A stretch of 30,000 nt of DNA from Guillardia theta CCMP2712 (lineage: Eukaryota > Cryptophyceae > Pyrenomonadales > Geminigeraceae), in the NCBI RefSeq assembly GCF_000315625.1, contig NW_005434572.1:179617-209616 (forward strand). Reading direction: 5' to 3'. Shown piece after piece: positions 1 to 12,973 of the stretch. Within the stretch, counting starts at the first letter, position 1, and every line of letters starts with the position of its first letter. A model generated the notes under the pieces. It was given only the letters and a program-made list of their open reading frames with translations. It was not told the DNA's origin and made no database searches. A program made the position numbers and the translations under genes.

Positions 1-32
1 CCCTCCCTCCCTCTCCTTCAAAAGTCTCTCAC

Positions 33-947
33 CTGCTCAGGATCAGCATCATGCTGCGCTTCTCCTCCTCTTTCTGCTGCCTTCCTCTCGTTCCACAGGT
101 CGTGCGGGTCTGCTGCCATGTCGGTCTCCGGGGGATGGATCGCCGCGTTCCTGGCGAGTATGGGAGGTGAGGGAGCAACGAGGAGGAAGGAGCTTGAGGA
201 AGGCAAGAAGACCAAGGGAGGACGGAAAATCTAGGGGCTGAAGGAGGACGGAGCAGCGAGCAGCGAGCAGCGAGCAGCGAGCAGCGAGCAGCGAGCAGCG
301 AGCAGCGAGCAGGAAGGGAGAGGAGAGAGAGGAGGGAGGACCTGAGGACGCCTGACTCTATGACATGATATCCCTCCACCGCCCTCATGCTCCTCCTCAC
401 ACTGCTGCCCTTCAGCCCCTCCAGCTCGGCTGCCAGCTGAACGGACTCGCGCGTGGAGGAAGTCATACCGCGGAGGATGGTGCTGTAGCTCCTGCACGTC
501 CTGCTCAGGCTCCTCCTCCTTCTCTTGCTTCCCTACCTGATGCTCTCCAGAGACAAGCTCTGCAGGGCAAGGAAGACGTCCAGGTATCTCCTGTTGAGGA
601 ACGAGGACGTCAACTCTCCGCCCTTGGCGATCGCGATCATGACGAGCTCGAGGCGCCGCAGACTCTCCCTGCCATGGAACGGATTCTCCTCCCTGCCGCA
701 CACAACCACCGCCATCACCACCTCTCCCGCTAGCATCTTGTAGTGTACGACATGGCCCGAGGGAAGCAAGAGCTCGTCCGCTCCCCTCGAGCTCTGCGCT
801 TGCCCGACCCTCATCATCCGCAGCACAGCCTGCACTAGAGGTGAGGAGCAAGGAGAGAGTATAGTGGGCTTGTCGAAGAGGGGAAAGAGCGCTGGAAAGG
901 AGGAGGAGGAGGAGGAGGACGAGATGGAGGACGAGGAGGACGAGGAA

Positions 948-979
<32 letters not shown>

Positions 980-1027
980 TGAGGACGAGGACGAGGAACA
1001 TGAGGAACAAGAGACCTGAGCTTCCAT
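33..1027 (-). CDS. Unrecognised protein, 3' end beyond the left edge (4 exons seen)
   Basis: Proposed exons on the minus strand are 1027-1016, 829-537, 491-342 and 150-33, ending at a donor (GAGCAG|GTGAGA) so that the gene continues past the edge. All junctions are GT-AG and keep phase, and the seen part sums to exactly 191 codons. The start MEAQ is chosen because its exon ends at CTCAG|GT and rejoins AVLRMMRVG in frame; the frame is also open upstream to about 1156, so a longer N-terminus is possible. The fragment has a beta-rich N-terminal part (HVVHYKMLAGEVVMAVVV) and a helical part around LRRLELVMIAIAKGG and LDVFLALQSLSLES. This is faintly like a longin fold of adaptor or coat small subunits, but I see no decisive motif and assign no function. 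Intron 3 holds a heptanucleotide array and intron 1 a (GAGGAC)-type array. Confidence 0.55.
251..312. repeat. Heptanucleotide tandem array (AGCAGCG)n
   Basis: About nine near-perfect 7-bp units. It lies inside the proposed third intron of the leftmost gene. A 7-bp unit would shift frame at each copy-number change, which agrees with an intronic place. Confidence 0.9.
929..997. repeat. GAGGAC-type hexanucleotide array
   Basis: Imperfect GAGGAC units with occasional GAGGAA/GAGGAT variants. It lies in the proposed first intron of the leftmost gene (830-1015). Confidence 0.85.
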
Positions 1028-1340
1028 GGCGGCTCCTCTCCCCTCCCCTCTCCCTGCAGTGACTCCTCCTCCCTCCTCCTCCACGCTCCATACGCTCCAA
1101 CCCACAGGCATTGTCGCCCTATCCAACTCAACCACCACTACCCCCTCCATCGTCATTTGAATACAACTACTACCCCTTTTAATCGAGTAAATTTTGTAGG
1201 TATAATCAACTGGGGGTGATCACCCCACCCCGACTTTTGATTTTGTCGGAGACTGCAAAGGAAATCCAGATCCCGCGAAATAGGGAAGAGCGAGGAGGAG
1301 GAAGAGGAGGAAGAGGAGGAAGAGAAGGAAGAGGAGGAAG

Positions 1341-1393
<53 letters not shown>

Positions 1394-1659
1394 GGGAAGG
1401 ACAAGCGCAAAGATGAGGACGAGGATGCGAGCGAGAACGAAGACGAGGATGGTGACCAGGTGTTGTGAGGTATCGTCTTTCCTGGGAGGGAGGATGGAGA
1501 AAAGACGGCACGACAGCACTTTGCAACGCTGAGATGCTGAATGAAAACACAGCAAGTCCGAACATGTGTTGATTTTCATGAGCTGAGAGTTCGAACTCCA
1601 GTCTACAAGCAAACACACCCGCAAGTTTTACCCCTTTCAATGCAACACCAACACCCTCG
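1028..1659. other. Intergenic stretch between the leftmost gene and NOP9 3' end
   Basis: This holds the putative promoter of the leftmost gene and the 3' flank of the NOP9-like gene, both on the minus strand. Its main content is purine-rich GGA/GAGGAC repeat DNA at about 1288-1395. The open frames across it are Arg/Gly- or Ser-rich translations of the repeat, and I see no gene. Confidence 0.6.
1342..1392. repeat. (GACGAG)n hexanucleotide array
   Basis: About eight clean GACGAG units, flanked on the left by GGAGGAAGA-type purine repeats. It lies between genes. Confidence 0.9.
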
Positions 1660-4323
1660 TTATCTTTTGTGCTTCTTGGCCTTCTTGGAAGAAAACAGAT
1701 CGTCTATCTCATCTGCAGCACCGCCGTCTCTCTTCAAACGCTCGTTGAACTCTGCCAACTCGTCCTTCTTGCCCTTCTTCTTCGACTTGTCTTTCTTTCC
1801 CTCCGCCTTGGGCTCGTCCTTCACCCCCAGCTTTTGGACTAGTTTGTTGAGCTTCCCGCCTGAGCAAAGATAAACATGTCACATCAAGACGATCTCAGGG
1901 CAGGGGAGAGAAAGGGAGGGAGGGAGGGAGGGAGGGAGGGAGGGAGGGAGGGAGAGAAGCGGGGGAACTGAAACTAAAGGAGAGGAGAAGGAAGGAGGAC
2001 GTGAAGGGAACGGAGGGGAAAGGAAAGAAGAGGAGGGGATTGTGTAAGGGAGGGAGGGAGGGGGGAAGGAGCTCAAGGAAGAAGAGAGGATCGAGGTACG
2101 CACCTGCAAAGTTCTTGGCTTTCTCTAGATTCTCAGCAGCAATCCTCGCATCCCTTGCCGCCTCGTCCTCAACGTCCTCCTCCTCCTTGTCAGCCTTGTT
2201 GTCGTTCTTGTGCTTCTTGTGCTTCTTGGACGAAGCCTCTGCGTGCTTCCCTCCTTTCTTCCCCTCCCCTTCATCTTCTAGGATCTCTTCAAACATCTTC
2301 CTCTTCCGCACGCTCCTCTCCTCCGCCTCCATCCACTCCTTCTCCTGCTTCTCGAACTGCTCCACCCGACATTTCTTGCACACGATGGCCCCGAAGTAGT
2401 TCTTCATGAGCTGCTTGGAGCAGGACGAGAGCGCTGCCACCAGGCTTTTCCTCCTCTCGATGTTCGCGTGCTTGTAACAAGCCTCCACGATGTGGCTGCC
2501 GAACTTGTCGACAGCAAGGCTCGAGCTGAGGGAGGTGACGACGTCGACAAATTTCATCTTGGTCTTGATAGGTATCGTGCTCGAGCTCACAAAGCCCTCA
2601 ACCGCCCGACTGCCCGTCGGGTCCTTGCAGATCCTGAGGAGGTAGGAGGGAGAGAGAGAGGTGAAGCTCGCTATGATCGGGCTGATGCTCTCCTCCTCGA
2701 ACCGGACCATGGACTGCAGGAGTAGAGATCCCATCAGGCACGAGACCTGGCTCCATCCTCCCTGGGCAGAGTTCCCTCGCCTGCCATCGCTCGCCTCCTC
2801 CTCCTGCGCCTCCTCAAAGGACTCTGGGAGCGTTTTCAGCACGAGGATGGAAGGGACGAGGCGGGGGAAGTGCTTGGGATGGGAGAGCTCGAAGGATGCA
2901 GTGATCCACTTGACAAAGTCGCTCTGCGCCTCCTGGTTGCGGATACAGGCGTCAGCAAGGCACTTGATCACCCCAGCTCGGTTCCACTGCAGCAGGTCCT
3001 TAAGGTTCTTTCCCAGCTCCTTGAAGACCGTCTGGAGCTGGGGGGGGTCCGTCAGCCTCTCGATGAGCCGCTGCAGCACGTGGTTGGCAGTGCGCTGGCG
3101 GCAGTGCTGGAGCATGTTCCCCCTGAAGCTCTCGAAGACATGGTAGACGAACCGGTCCGGCATGCACTCGATCACTGCCTCCAGCATGTGACTGCCGCAG
3201 TCGTCCGCCGCAAGCTTCACCACCCACTCCTTGTTCACCGACGACTCTCCCTCGTCCCACTTGAGCAGCGTCTTGGTGACCCTCTCCACGATGTCGGGCA
3301 GGGTGCGCACAGAGAGGAGCAGCATCTGGAGCACAGGAGCAGCAGCAGAGTTCTTGGCCATCTGGCCCAGCTCCTCCGCCGTCTCCTCACTCGACAGCTC
3401 CTCCCCTATGCTCCTCAGTCTCTCCTTGAACGACTTGGGAACCGGCCGTCGCTTCCAGTCGCTCTCACGGAAGGCCCCGTGCGTCTGCCTCGCTCCCTGT
3501 CTCCCTCCTCCTCCCTCCGGCTTCCTGTTCGATGCAGGGCTCTCTCCAGTCTGCGCCTTGACCCTGGGCTGCAGCCCCGACAGGGCCCTCAAGATGGCCC
3601 TCAGCACGTGGGTCCCCCTTGCGTCCATCATGATTTCCATCCACCCTCCTGAAAGCTCGTCGCAGATCTCCTGGAACAGCTCCTCTAGAGGCTTCACCTC
3701 CTCAGAAAATGCTTCTGTCCCCTCCTCCTCCTCCTCCTCCTCATCCTCATCCTCCTCCTCGTTTTTATGGAAGATCTCCTCCAAGGAAGCGTTCACCAGA
3801 CTGGGGATGAAGTCGAAGATAGTCTCAAGAACGTGCGAACCGTACGGGTTGAAGATGATCCTTGCCATGGCTCCTTTGAGCCCCTGGCAGACTTTGTAGA
3901 GCTGCTTTGAGGAGCACAAGAGCAAGATGCTCTGGACAGCTACACTCCCCTCCTTGTGGGTGATAAGCCGGATCATTTGGTCGGATTTTCCCATCTTCAA
4001 CTCCCTCCACACGTTGTCAACGAACAAGGACCTGTCCTCATCAGTTTCAAACTCGTTCTCTTTGGCGAGTTTGGTCACTTCCTTAACGTATGGCAGAAGC
4101 GTCTCGTCCAGCCTTCCCGCTTCAGTCCCTCTCTTCAGACCCCTCTTCCCTTCCTCTTCCTCTTTCGCTGCTCCGTCGCCTCCAGGGCTCTTCTTCTTCT
4201 TCTTCTTCTTCTTGTCTGATTCCTGTCGATCGCTTTTGTCCAACTCCTCCTCGTTGTCGTCGTTCTCCTCCTTTGGTCGATCTTTCTGCTTCTTGTGCTT
4301 GGTCGTCTCCACCTTCGATTTCA

Positions 4324-4362
<39 letters not shown>

Positions 4363-4477
4363 CCTGCTCCTCCTCCTGCTCATGTTCTTCCTCTTTCTTC
4401 TTCTCCTTCTTCTCCTTCTTCTCCTTCTTCTCCTTCTTCTCCTTCTCCTGCCTCTCCCTCGAACTTTTCGCCGCCAT
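1660..4477 (-). CDS. NOP9: NOP9-like Pumilio-repeat nucleolar protein
   Basis: Two exons, 4477-2104 and 1859-1660 (donor GCAG|GTGCG, acceptor CTCAG|GCGGG), give 857 aa. Residues 1-120 are a Lys/Glu-rich low-complexity tail (KEKKEKK repeats, then EQ repeats at 40-51), typical of nucleolar proteins. From about 125 there are degenerate PUF repeats recognisable by helix cores: NPYGSHVLETIF (210-221), DARGTHVLRAIL (285-296), then DDCGSHMLEAVI, RTANHVLQRLIERL, DPTGSRAVEGFV and DKFGSHIVEACYKH. An acidic insert near 239-252 splits the array. NOP9 proteins bind pre-rRNA in the 90S/pre-40S particle and act in 18S rRNA maturation; that role is taken from the family. The C-terminus after the intron is basic and ends with ADEIDDLFSSKKAKKHKR. 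The intron carries a (GGGA)n run. Assignment to NOP9, rather than another PUF-like protein, rests on the overall pattern. Confidence 0.88.
1910..1955. repeat. (GGGA)n tetranucleotide run
   Basis: About eleven GGGA/GGAG units in the NOP9 intron (1860-2103). The minus-strand transcript carries it as CCCT-type pyrimidine repeats. Confidence 0.85.
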
Positions 4478-5603
4478 TGCACGTGAAGTCGGCTATTATG
4501 ACGAAAGCCTCATCCCCGCTCATACTACGGGCCGGGCAGGGCCCGCTCAGGCTGCGGGCGCCGGGCAGGGCCCGCTCGGAGTGACTGGCCCGGGCCATGC
4601 CGGGCGGCCGGGTCACGAGTCACCAGATCGGACCGTCCGGTGTGACTTCGAGGCTCTGAGTGAGTGCAGAGAGCAGAGTGCTGACTAGAAGTCGTCAGGA
4701 CAAATAGATAGCCGGGAAAAAAACTTTTCACTGAGTCAAACAATTCCGAAGTTCAAACAATTAAAAAAAATCCTTGAAAGTTATCGGACTGCCAGTGACT
4801 CACCGTCCGGACCTGGGGTTTTACTCAAAGTTAAGTTAAAAATCAGTACGAGGAAAACTGGCAGGAGAGTCGAGGACCGTCCGATCAGGCTCGAGGCTGG
4901 CCGCGCCGGGGCGCGGCCCGGGGTGGGCCGGACTCCGGGAGCTGCTACGGGTAGTACCGTACGCCGGCCGTAGTATCATGATCATATCGGAGTCGGGCCC
5001 GGCGGGCCGGGCGGCCCGGGGGCCGCGCGCCGATTCCGCAACGTCAAGTTCAGCCTGTGAGACAGTCCGGCGGCTACGGGGCCGTAGGCCGCGGCCCGGC
5101 CACCATGCTTCTTTACTTGACTCAGTGAAGTTCAAGGCCCCCTAAGCCTGTTACAAATCAGTACTACCGTACGCGGAGCCTGTCAGTACGGTATGCCACG
5201 GTTCGTGTGACTACCGTAGTAGTGAATATGACATCAACGTACACGGTTCACTCTCAAGAGGCTAGTCAGCCCCTCGGCGCCCCTCCTCTCTCCCTCTTCC
5301 TTCCATCCGTCAGGGCTGATCAGGGCCTATCCGAGGCTCCGAGCCTACCCACCTGCCGAGTCCTCTCTCCACTCAGGCCGCCAAAGTTCCAGCGCCCGGG
5401 ACTGCTGTGCGACGCCAAACCTCCATGTCTCCTCCTGCTCTTCCTGCTGGTCCGCGACTCAGTGACCTCAAGGCTGAGCGCCGCCCACTAGTCCTTCCTA
5501 CCATGCCCCACATTCATCATCAGCTTCCCATCCAGCCCCTCCCTTTCTTCTTCGCCCTTGAGCAGTCTGTTTCCCAGCCACGCTCTGCTCACCCTCTCGA
5601 GCT
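4478..5603. other. GC-rich, GAGTCA-word island upstream of NOP9
   Basis: No gene is seen. From about 4500 to 5250 the DNA is very GC- and CpG-rich and packed with short words: GAGTCA/TGACTC variants (4617, 4731, 4796, 5117), TCGGACCGTCC (4627), GTCCGATC, GGCCCGGGCC-like palindromes (4586, 4914) and TACCGTACG (4956, 5165). From 5270 to 5600 it is pyrimidine-rich and probably the 3' flank of the next minus-strand gene. The island covers the presumed NOP9 promoter. Confidence 0.6.
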
Positions 5604-6458
5604 CTAACCTCGACAGCCACGTGTCTTCAGCCCTGCAGTGACTGCCTTGGTCCAAGACCTCAGGCAGCACCCGCCGACATCCCATACATGTTGTTCTTCC
5701 ATGCTCTCGGTTTCACTCTCCCCCGACAGCGACGACGAAAATAACAGAGAGTCTGCTGACCCGTCCGCGATCTCTCTCCTGCTCCTGCGCTTCTTGCGGT
5801 ACACCCGACGCGCCGCCTTGCTCCAGTTGGTCGTCATCTCCACCCACGTCCCGTACCTCTCCCGGCAGCACTGCTCCAACGCCTCCAGGCTCACGTCCGC
5901 CCCGAGCCTCCACGCGAGCTGGCGGAGCTTGAGCCAGGCCTGCCGGAGCTCCTGGAGCTCGCGGGGGTCGTCGGGGTTCCTCCAGCGGCGGTTGGAGAAG
6001 AAGTAGCGCGCGCTGCTGCTCCTCGAGAAGTCCGTCGCCTCCACGTCGTCGGGAAGGATGCAGCGGTCGCGGATCTTGGGGAAGACGTTGTGCTCGAGGA
6101 TCTTGTTGAACTCCACCTCCCTCACCCCGTACCCTCCCACGACTTGGCTGTGCGAGCGGACGGCAGCAGGGATCAAGTCGCTCAGGGTGTCGTACATTGA
6201 GAGGCGGCCCTGGCGGGGGATGAAGAGGTGGTTGAGGGAAGGAACGGCTCGGGAGACCTGTGGGGAGCGGAGCGGTCAGGGAGGGGAAGCAGGAGACAAG
6301 AGGTACCGTACCGCTTCAGCGAAGGCGAGGGCAACTTGACAGCCTTGGAGGCGGGAGAGGCAGAGGGCCTGACTATGAGGCGAGCGATGAGGGTTGGGGA
6401 CGCAGAGATGGGCGAGCGTGAGAGGATACTTGCGACAGCAGATGCCGCTGATAACCAT
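5604..6458 (-). CDS. Unrecognised 266-aa protein
   Basis: Two exons, 6458-6312 and 6257-5604, joined in phase 0 (GAAGCG|GTACGG and CCCACAG|GTCTCC). The second exon is a convincing coding block with charged helices. It includes AVPSLNHLFIPRQGRLSMYD, then SQVVGGYGVREVEFNKILE, a helical segment WRNPDDPRELQELRQAWLKL, and a basic stretch VYRKKRRSRRE that may be a nuclear signal, followed by a Ser/acidic tail. I do not recognise the family and assign no function. The start at 6458 is the first in-frame ATG I can place; the first exon is Cys/His/Ser-rich and less convincing, so a further upstream exon could replace it. Upstream lies a word-rich GC island shared with the divergent OSTC gene. Confidence 0.6.
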
Positions 6459-7715
6459 CAACTTCGCTTGGCAAGTTCCACAAGTTGACGGTAGTAATCA
6501 GAGGGTTACCAGCCTGCCATAGTACTAGGCTAGCGGCAGTCACTTCAGTACTATGATGGTCAGTACTACTACCGGTAGGACCGGACCGGGGGGGCACGGG
6601 GCCCTGTGCACCTTCCAACGCTGCGCAGCTCGAACTTGCTAAGAATCCTCCGACAAGATTTCAATTCTCCCTTCAAGGCTTGAGCGCCTGTAATTTGATG
6701 CTGAATTCCATCCCAGATTTGGAGTTACATCATATCGTGATCATTGAAGCTCCTCCTCTTCCATCGGGAGCATCCGAAGGGATGGAGACCTGGCGCGGCT
6801 GCTGCAACGACGACCGTTGCACGCACGCACGCGATAAGCAAATTGGCGTCACGAGCTCAGTGATCGACGATGCTGGAGGAGGAGCCACGCGACTCAGGCG
6901 ATCGGACTGACGTCAGCAGCAGTGCTGTTCATCACTTAGACTAGGCTCTTTCTATCATAAATCATGCAACTTCTCAACGGAGCTCTTTTTCAAGATTGCT
7001 TCTTCCAAGGTTGAGCTTCCGAAGCGTCTCACCAAACGGTCGAATGACCCTCAGCCTCGCGACCTTGATCGGAGCCTCGGCGGAGCGAGACGGGCCTTCC
7101 GTCACGGTGGGGACCAGTTGTGTCAATCGGGTACTATGATCAAAGAACTTAGCCTGCTGGACCCAACAGCTGCAGTGCCGCAGCCTGTACCAACTTGAAC
7201 TTCGGAAGGTACCATCGGACCCACTAAGTTAGTTTCCCTGGCATCGCTGACTCCGAGCGTGGCCCGGGCAACACTGCCGCCCCGGGCCGCTCAGACCGTC
7301 TCCGAGTGAGCGACTGCCAGGCCACTGAAGACCGAGTCGCGCGCCACCTGCCGGCACGGTCACGCACTCGGACCGACCGTGACTCGTGACGCGGGTCAGC
7401 CGGCCGCCCGGCGTCACCTGCGCAGTGCCGCGTGCCGCGGCCCCGGCCCCGGCGCCCGGCGGCGGCGAACTGTTGAACGGCCGCGCACGCGGCAACGGTC
7501 CGAGCACCGGCCAGTGTCACCTGGCGGCGCCGAGTCACGCGCGGCGGCAGTGGCCGTGATCGGACGGGGCCGGGCCCCGGGGCCGCAGCGCCCTCAGCCC
7601 GGCCGCTGGCCGCACTGAGTTCCGATCACCGAGTGACTCAGTGAGTCGTACGGTAAGTTTACTCAACAGGGAGTTCGGAACTTGAAGACTGAGGCAGACT
7701 CGCGCGGTGGAGGCC
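6459..7715. other. Divergent upstream region with GAGTCA/TCGGAC-word island
   Basis: This lies between the minus-strand gene at 6458 and OSTC at 7716. The part at 7020-7670 is GC-rich with repeated TCGGAC, CCGACCGTGACTCGTGAC, GGCCCGGGC and GTGACTCAGTGAGTC words. The part at 6480-6610 is rich in AGTACT/TAGTACTA words. The open frames across 7224-7618 are Arg/Gly/Pro-rich on both strands at once, as expected of GC-rich non-coding DNA. I see no gene. Confidence 0.6.
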
Positions 7716-8494
7716 ATGGCTGATCGGGTAAGGCAGACGAGCAGGGAGGGGAGAGGAAGGGGAGGAGGGGAAGGGTGCAGATGGTGAGGGAAGGATTGGC
7801 AGCTGTAGACCGAGAGAAAAGGAGTGCATGGGAGTACCGATGTGTGTAGAGAGATTCCATGTCACTGTACACGTCAAGGGGTTGATATAGGATGCCTCGA
7901 TGGAGAGGGGATGGGATGAAGTTTCTAGTTCAACTCCTGATCTCAAATGCAACACGTGCTTCAGATGCAGCATGTGACTGGACGTGACGACTGTGAGACA
8001 GGACTGGAAGGATCTCAGTGGATCCGGGTTCTCTAGTCTCTTCCTAGTGTTCTGCTTGCTGGTGTCAGGAACCGTGTACGACATCAAGCTGAATGCTCCT
8101 ACCATGGGATCGATTCCTGATCCGAAAGCAGGTCCTCTCTCCTTGGCTCGCTCTTTGCTGATGCTCACAGATTGTAGGCATCATCAAGCCCCAGGCTTTC
8201 ATGGTCGGGAGGATAAACGGACAGTATGTAGCAGAAGGGATATCGGCAGGCTTCCTTGTGTTTGTTGGAGGCCTGGGATTGGTCCTGCTGCACAGGGCTG
8301 ACGAAGGCTCTGCAAGTAACAGAAACAACCGATTCTTGCTCATCTTCGCTGGCTTCTTAAGCATCATCATCGGTTTCAATCTTCTAACAGCTTTCGTTCG
8401 GATAAAGGTGAAGTTTTCAAGATCTCCTCATAATATGTGCTAACAACAAGAAATTTACATTCAGATTCCTGGCTACCTTCTTTCATCAGTGTGA
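7716..8494 (+). CDS. OSTC: OSTC/DC2-like oligosaccharyltransferase complex subunit
   Basis: Four exons, 7716-7727, 8002-8131, 8178-8407 and 8465-8494, give 133 aa. The pattern is that of the OSTC/DC2 family, small ER membrane subunits of oligosaccharyltransferase that link the STT3A-type complex to the translocon. There is a first membrane segment ending SGTVYDIKLNAPTMGS, a central motif RINGQYVAEGISAGFLVFVG, then NRFLLIFAGFLSIIIGFNLL and a short C-terminal exon IPGYLLSSV* matching the family's MKxPGYLMG-type end. Exon 1 is only MADR (donor CGG|GTAAGG), joined at ACAG|GAC. The product is shorter at the N-terminus than animal OSTC (about 149 aa), so the first exon is the least sure part. It converges on the membrane-protein gene, with 32 bp between stop codons. 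Confidence 0.88.
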
Positions 8495-8526
8495 GAGTGC
8501 CAGCATTTTCAGTCTTCCTGGCAACA

Positions 8527-9883
8527 TCAATTCTTTTCTCCCCCCCAACCGCCTTGCAGAGCGTCTTGCTGTTCAGATCTATACTTGGGGGCTCCTCCTG
8601 TAGATACTTGTCTCGATGGAACTCTCAACTCGTCGACCTTCCTTGGTAGTTTGGTCCTGTCCTGCAGGATTCCATTCTTGGGGACTTCAGTGTTGATGTA
8701 TTCCTCGACTGGGCTCACAGCCACATTGATCACTTTCTCCTCCATGGGCTCGATCCTATCAGATCGTTCCCGTTTTGCAATTCTCTCCTGGGACGCAGAC
8801 ATGCAAGTCAAGTTTCGATGTTGTGGTGGATCCGAGGAAAATGCAGGCAGGGAGCATACCTTGTACGTCTTGACAATGAAGGAGTGCAGCATGAGGAACA
8901 TGTTACAACCGCACATCACAGTGATCTTTGCAAAGGCAAGTCAGGAAAGTCGCCAAGGTCGAGCATGAGGTGAGACAGGTGAAAGAGTAGAGCTACCAGC
9001 GAGATCAACGCGATGATCGTGATGGGCAGTCCAATGGAGAGGGCAAGGTACGCCGTTCGACACCTGTTGTCTATGTAGACTCCAGAGCTCAGATCCCTTG
9101 CACTCGAGGTCAGGAGACCAACGTCACGGAGATGAACATGTCCTGGTCTTACCTCCTGTCGTCTCTCAACGCCTTGAATAAGACACAAGCCAGGATGGAG
9201 CGCCGAACGGCATCATCATCAGTGAAGTACTCGATGTCCCACTTGGCCATGTAGTTGCCGTCTTGGCCGCGCACGCACAGATCTGCCGAGTAGTTGTCTC
9301 TATTGCTGTAGTCTGCAATCTGAGCCTTTGCCACTTTCTGCTCCGAGGGGTTCTTTTCAGATGTGAGGGAGAAATCGATTTGGTAGGAGGTGAGGGGGAC
9401 GGTTGGAGTCGATATGGTCCAGTAGTTCTCCGTAGAGGAGCTCTTGATCTGGTAGTTGACAAGCGGGACTGATGACGTTGAGCTCGCTGGGCTCGCTGAC
9501 CCTGTAGAAGCTTGCACAGTCTCCATGATAGACGTTTCCTCTCCGTTGCAGCCGAATGTCTTGAACATTGTACGTATGCGCCCCGTGCTCTGCGTGCTCT
9601 CTGGTAGGACCTGCCCATCACTGAAGGACATATCACCTCCTCCTCCCTCCTGCTGCATCCTCGTCTTCGCATAATCCCCAGGAATATTGCAGTCTTTCCA
9701 CCACCGTATCAACTTCACGTTCGTTCCCCCCACACTCGACTCCACCGAGCCAGCGTAAGACCAGTAGGAGCAGGTGGAGGGTCGGATCTCAACGGACCCG
9801 GAGGAGACGCGCATGTCTGTGCAAGCCTCTCCTCTCGTCGCCATCGCCCAGCATGCCCCCGCTACCAGCGTCTTCCATCGCAT
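8527..9883 (-). CDS. Single-pass (type I) membrane protein of unknown function
   Basis: Four exons, 9883-9153, 9063-8997, 8925-8860 and 8787-8527, give 374 aa with phase kept. The N-terminus MRWKTLVAGACWAMATRGEAC looks like a signal peptide with a cut near GEA. The following 220 or so residues are a Cys-containing, Ser/Thr-rich probable lumenal or extracellular domain with paired Trp/Tyr features (STCSYWSYAG, IRWWKDC). It includes two similar segments, VPLVNYQIKSSSTENYW and VPLTSYQIDFSLTSEKN, that may be internal repeats. Exons 2 and 3 together make one strong membrane helix from AYLALSIGLPITIIALISL into ITVMCGCNMFLMLHS. A basic, charged cytosolic tail of about 95 residues follows. The exon 1-2 acceptor (ACAACAG|GTGTCG) has a poor pyrimidine tract and is the weakest junction. 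No family is recognised. Confidence 0.7.

Positions 9884-12973
<3,090 letters not shown>

Noticed and set aside
2870-3652. Long plus-strand open frame inside NOP9
   Set aside because: It is antisense to the well-supported PUF-repeat coding exon and has a Leu/Arg-rich shadow composition.
7224-7618. Arg/Gly/Pro-rich open frames on both strands
   Set aside because: Open on several frames at once because the GC-rich island has few stop triplets; no domain or splice context.
8131-8160. Read-through frame after KAG in OSTC exon 2 (GPLSLARSLL...)
   Set aside because: It is intronic: the junction GCAG|GTCC to TGTAG|GCATC restores the conserved IIKPQAFMVGRINGQ.
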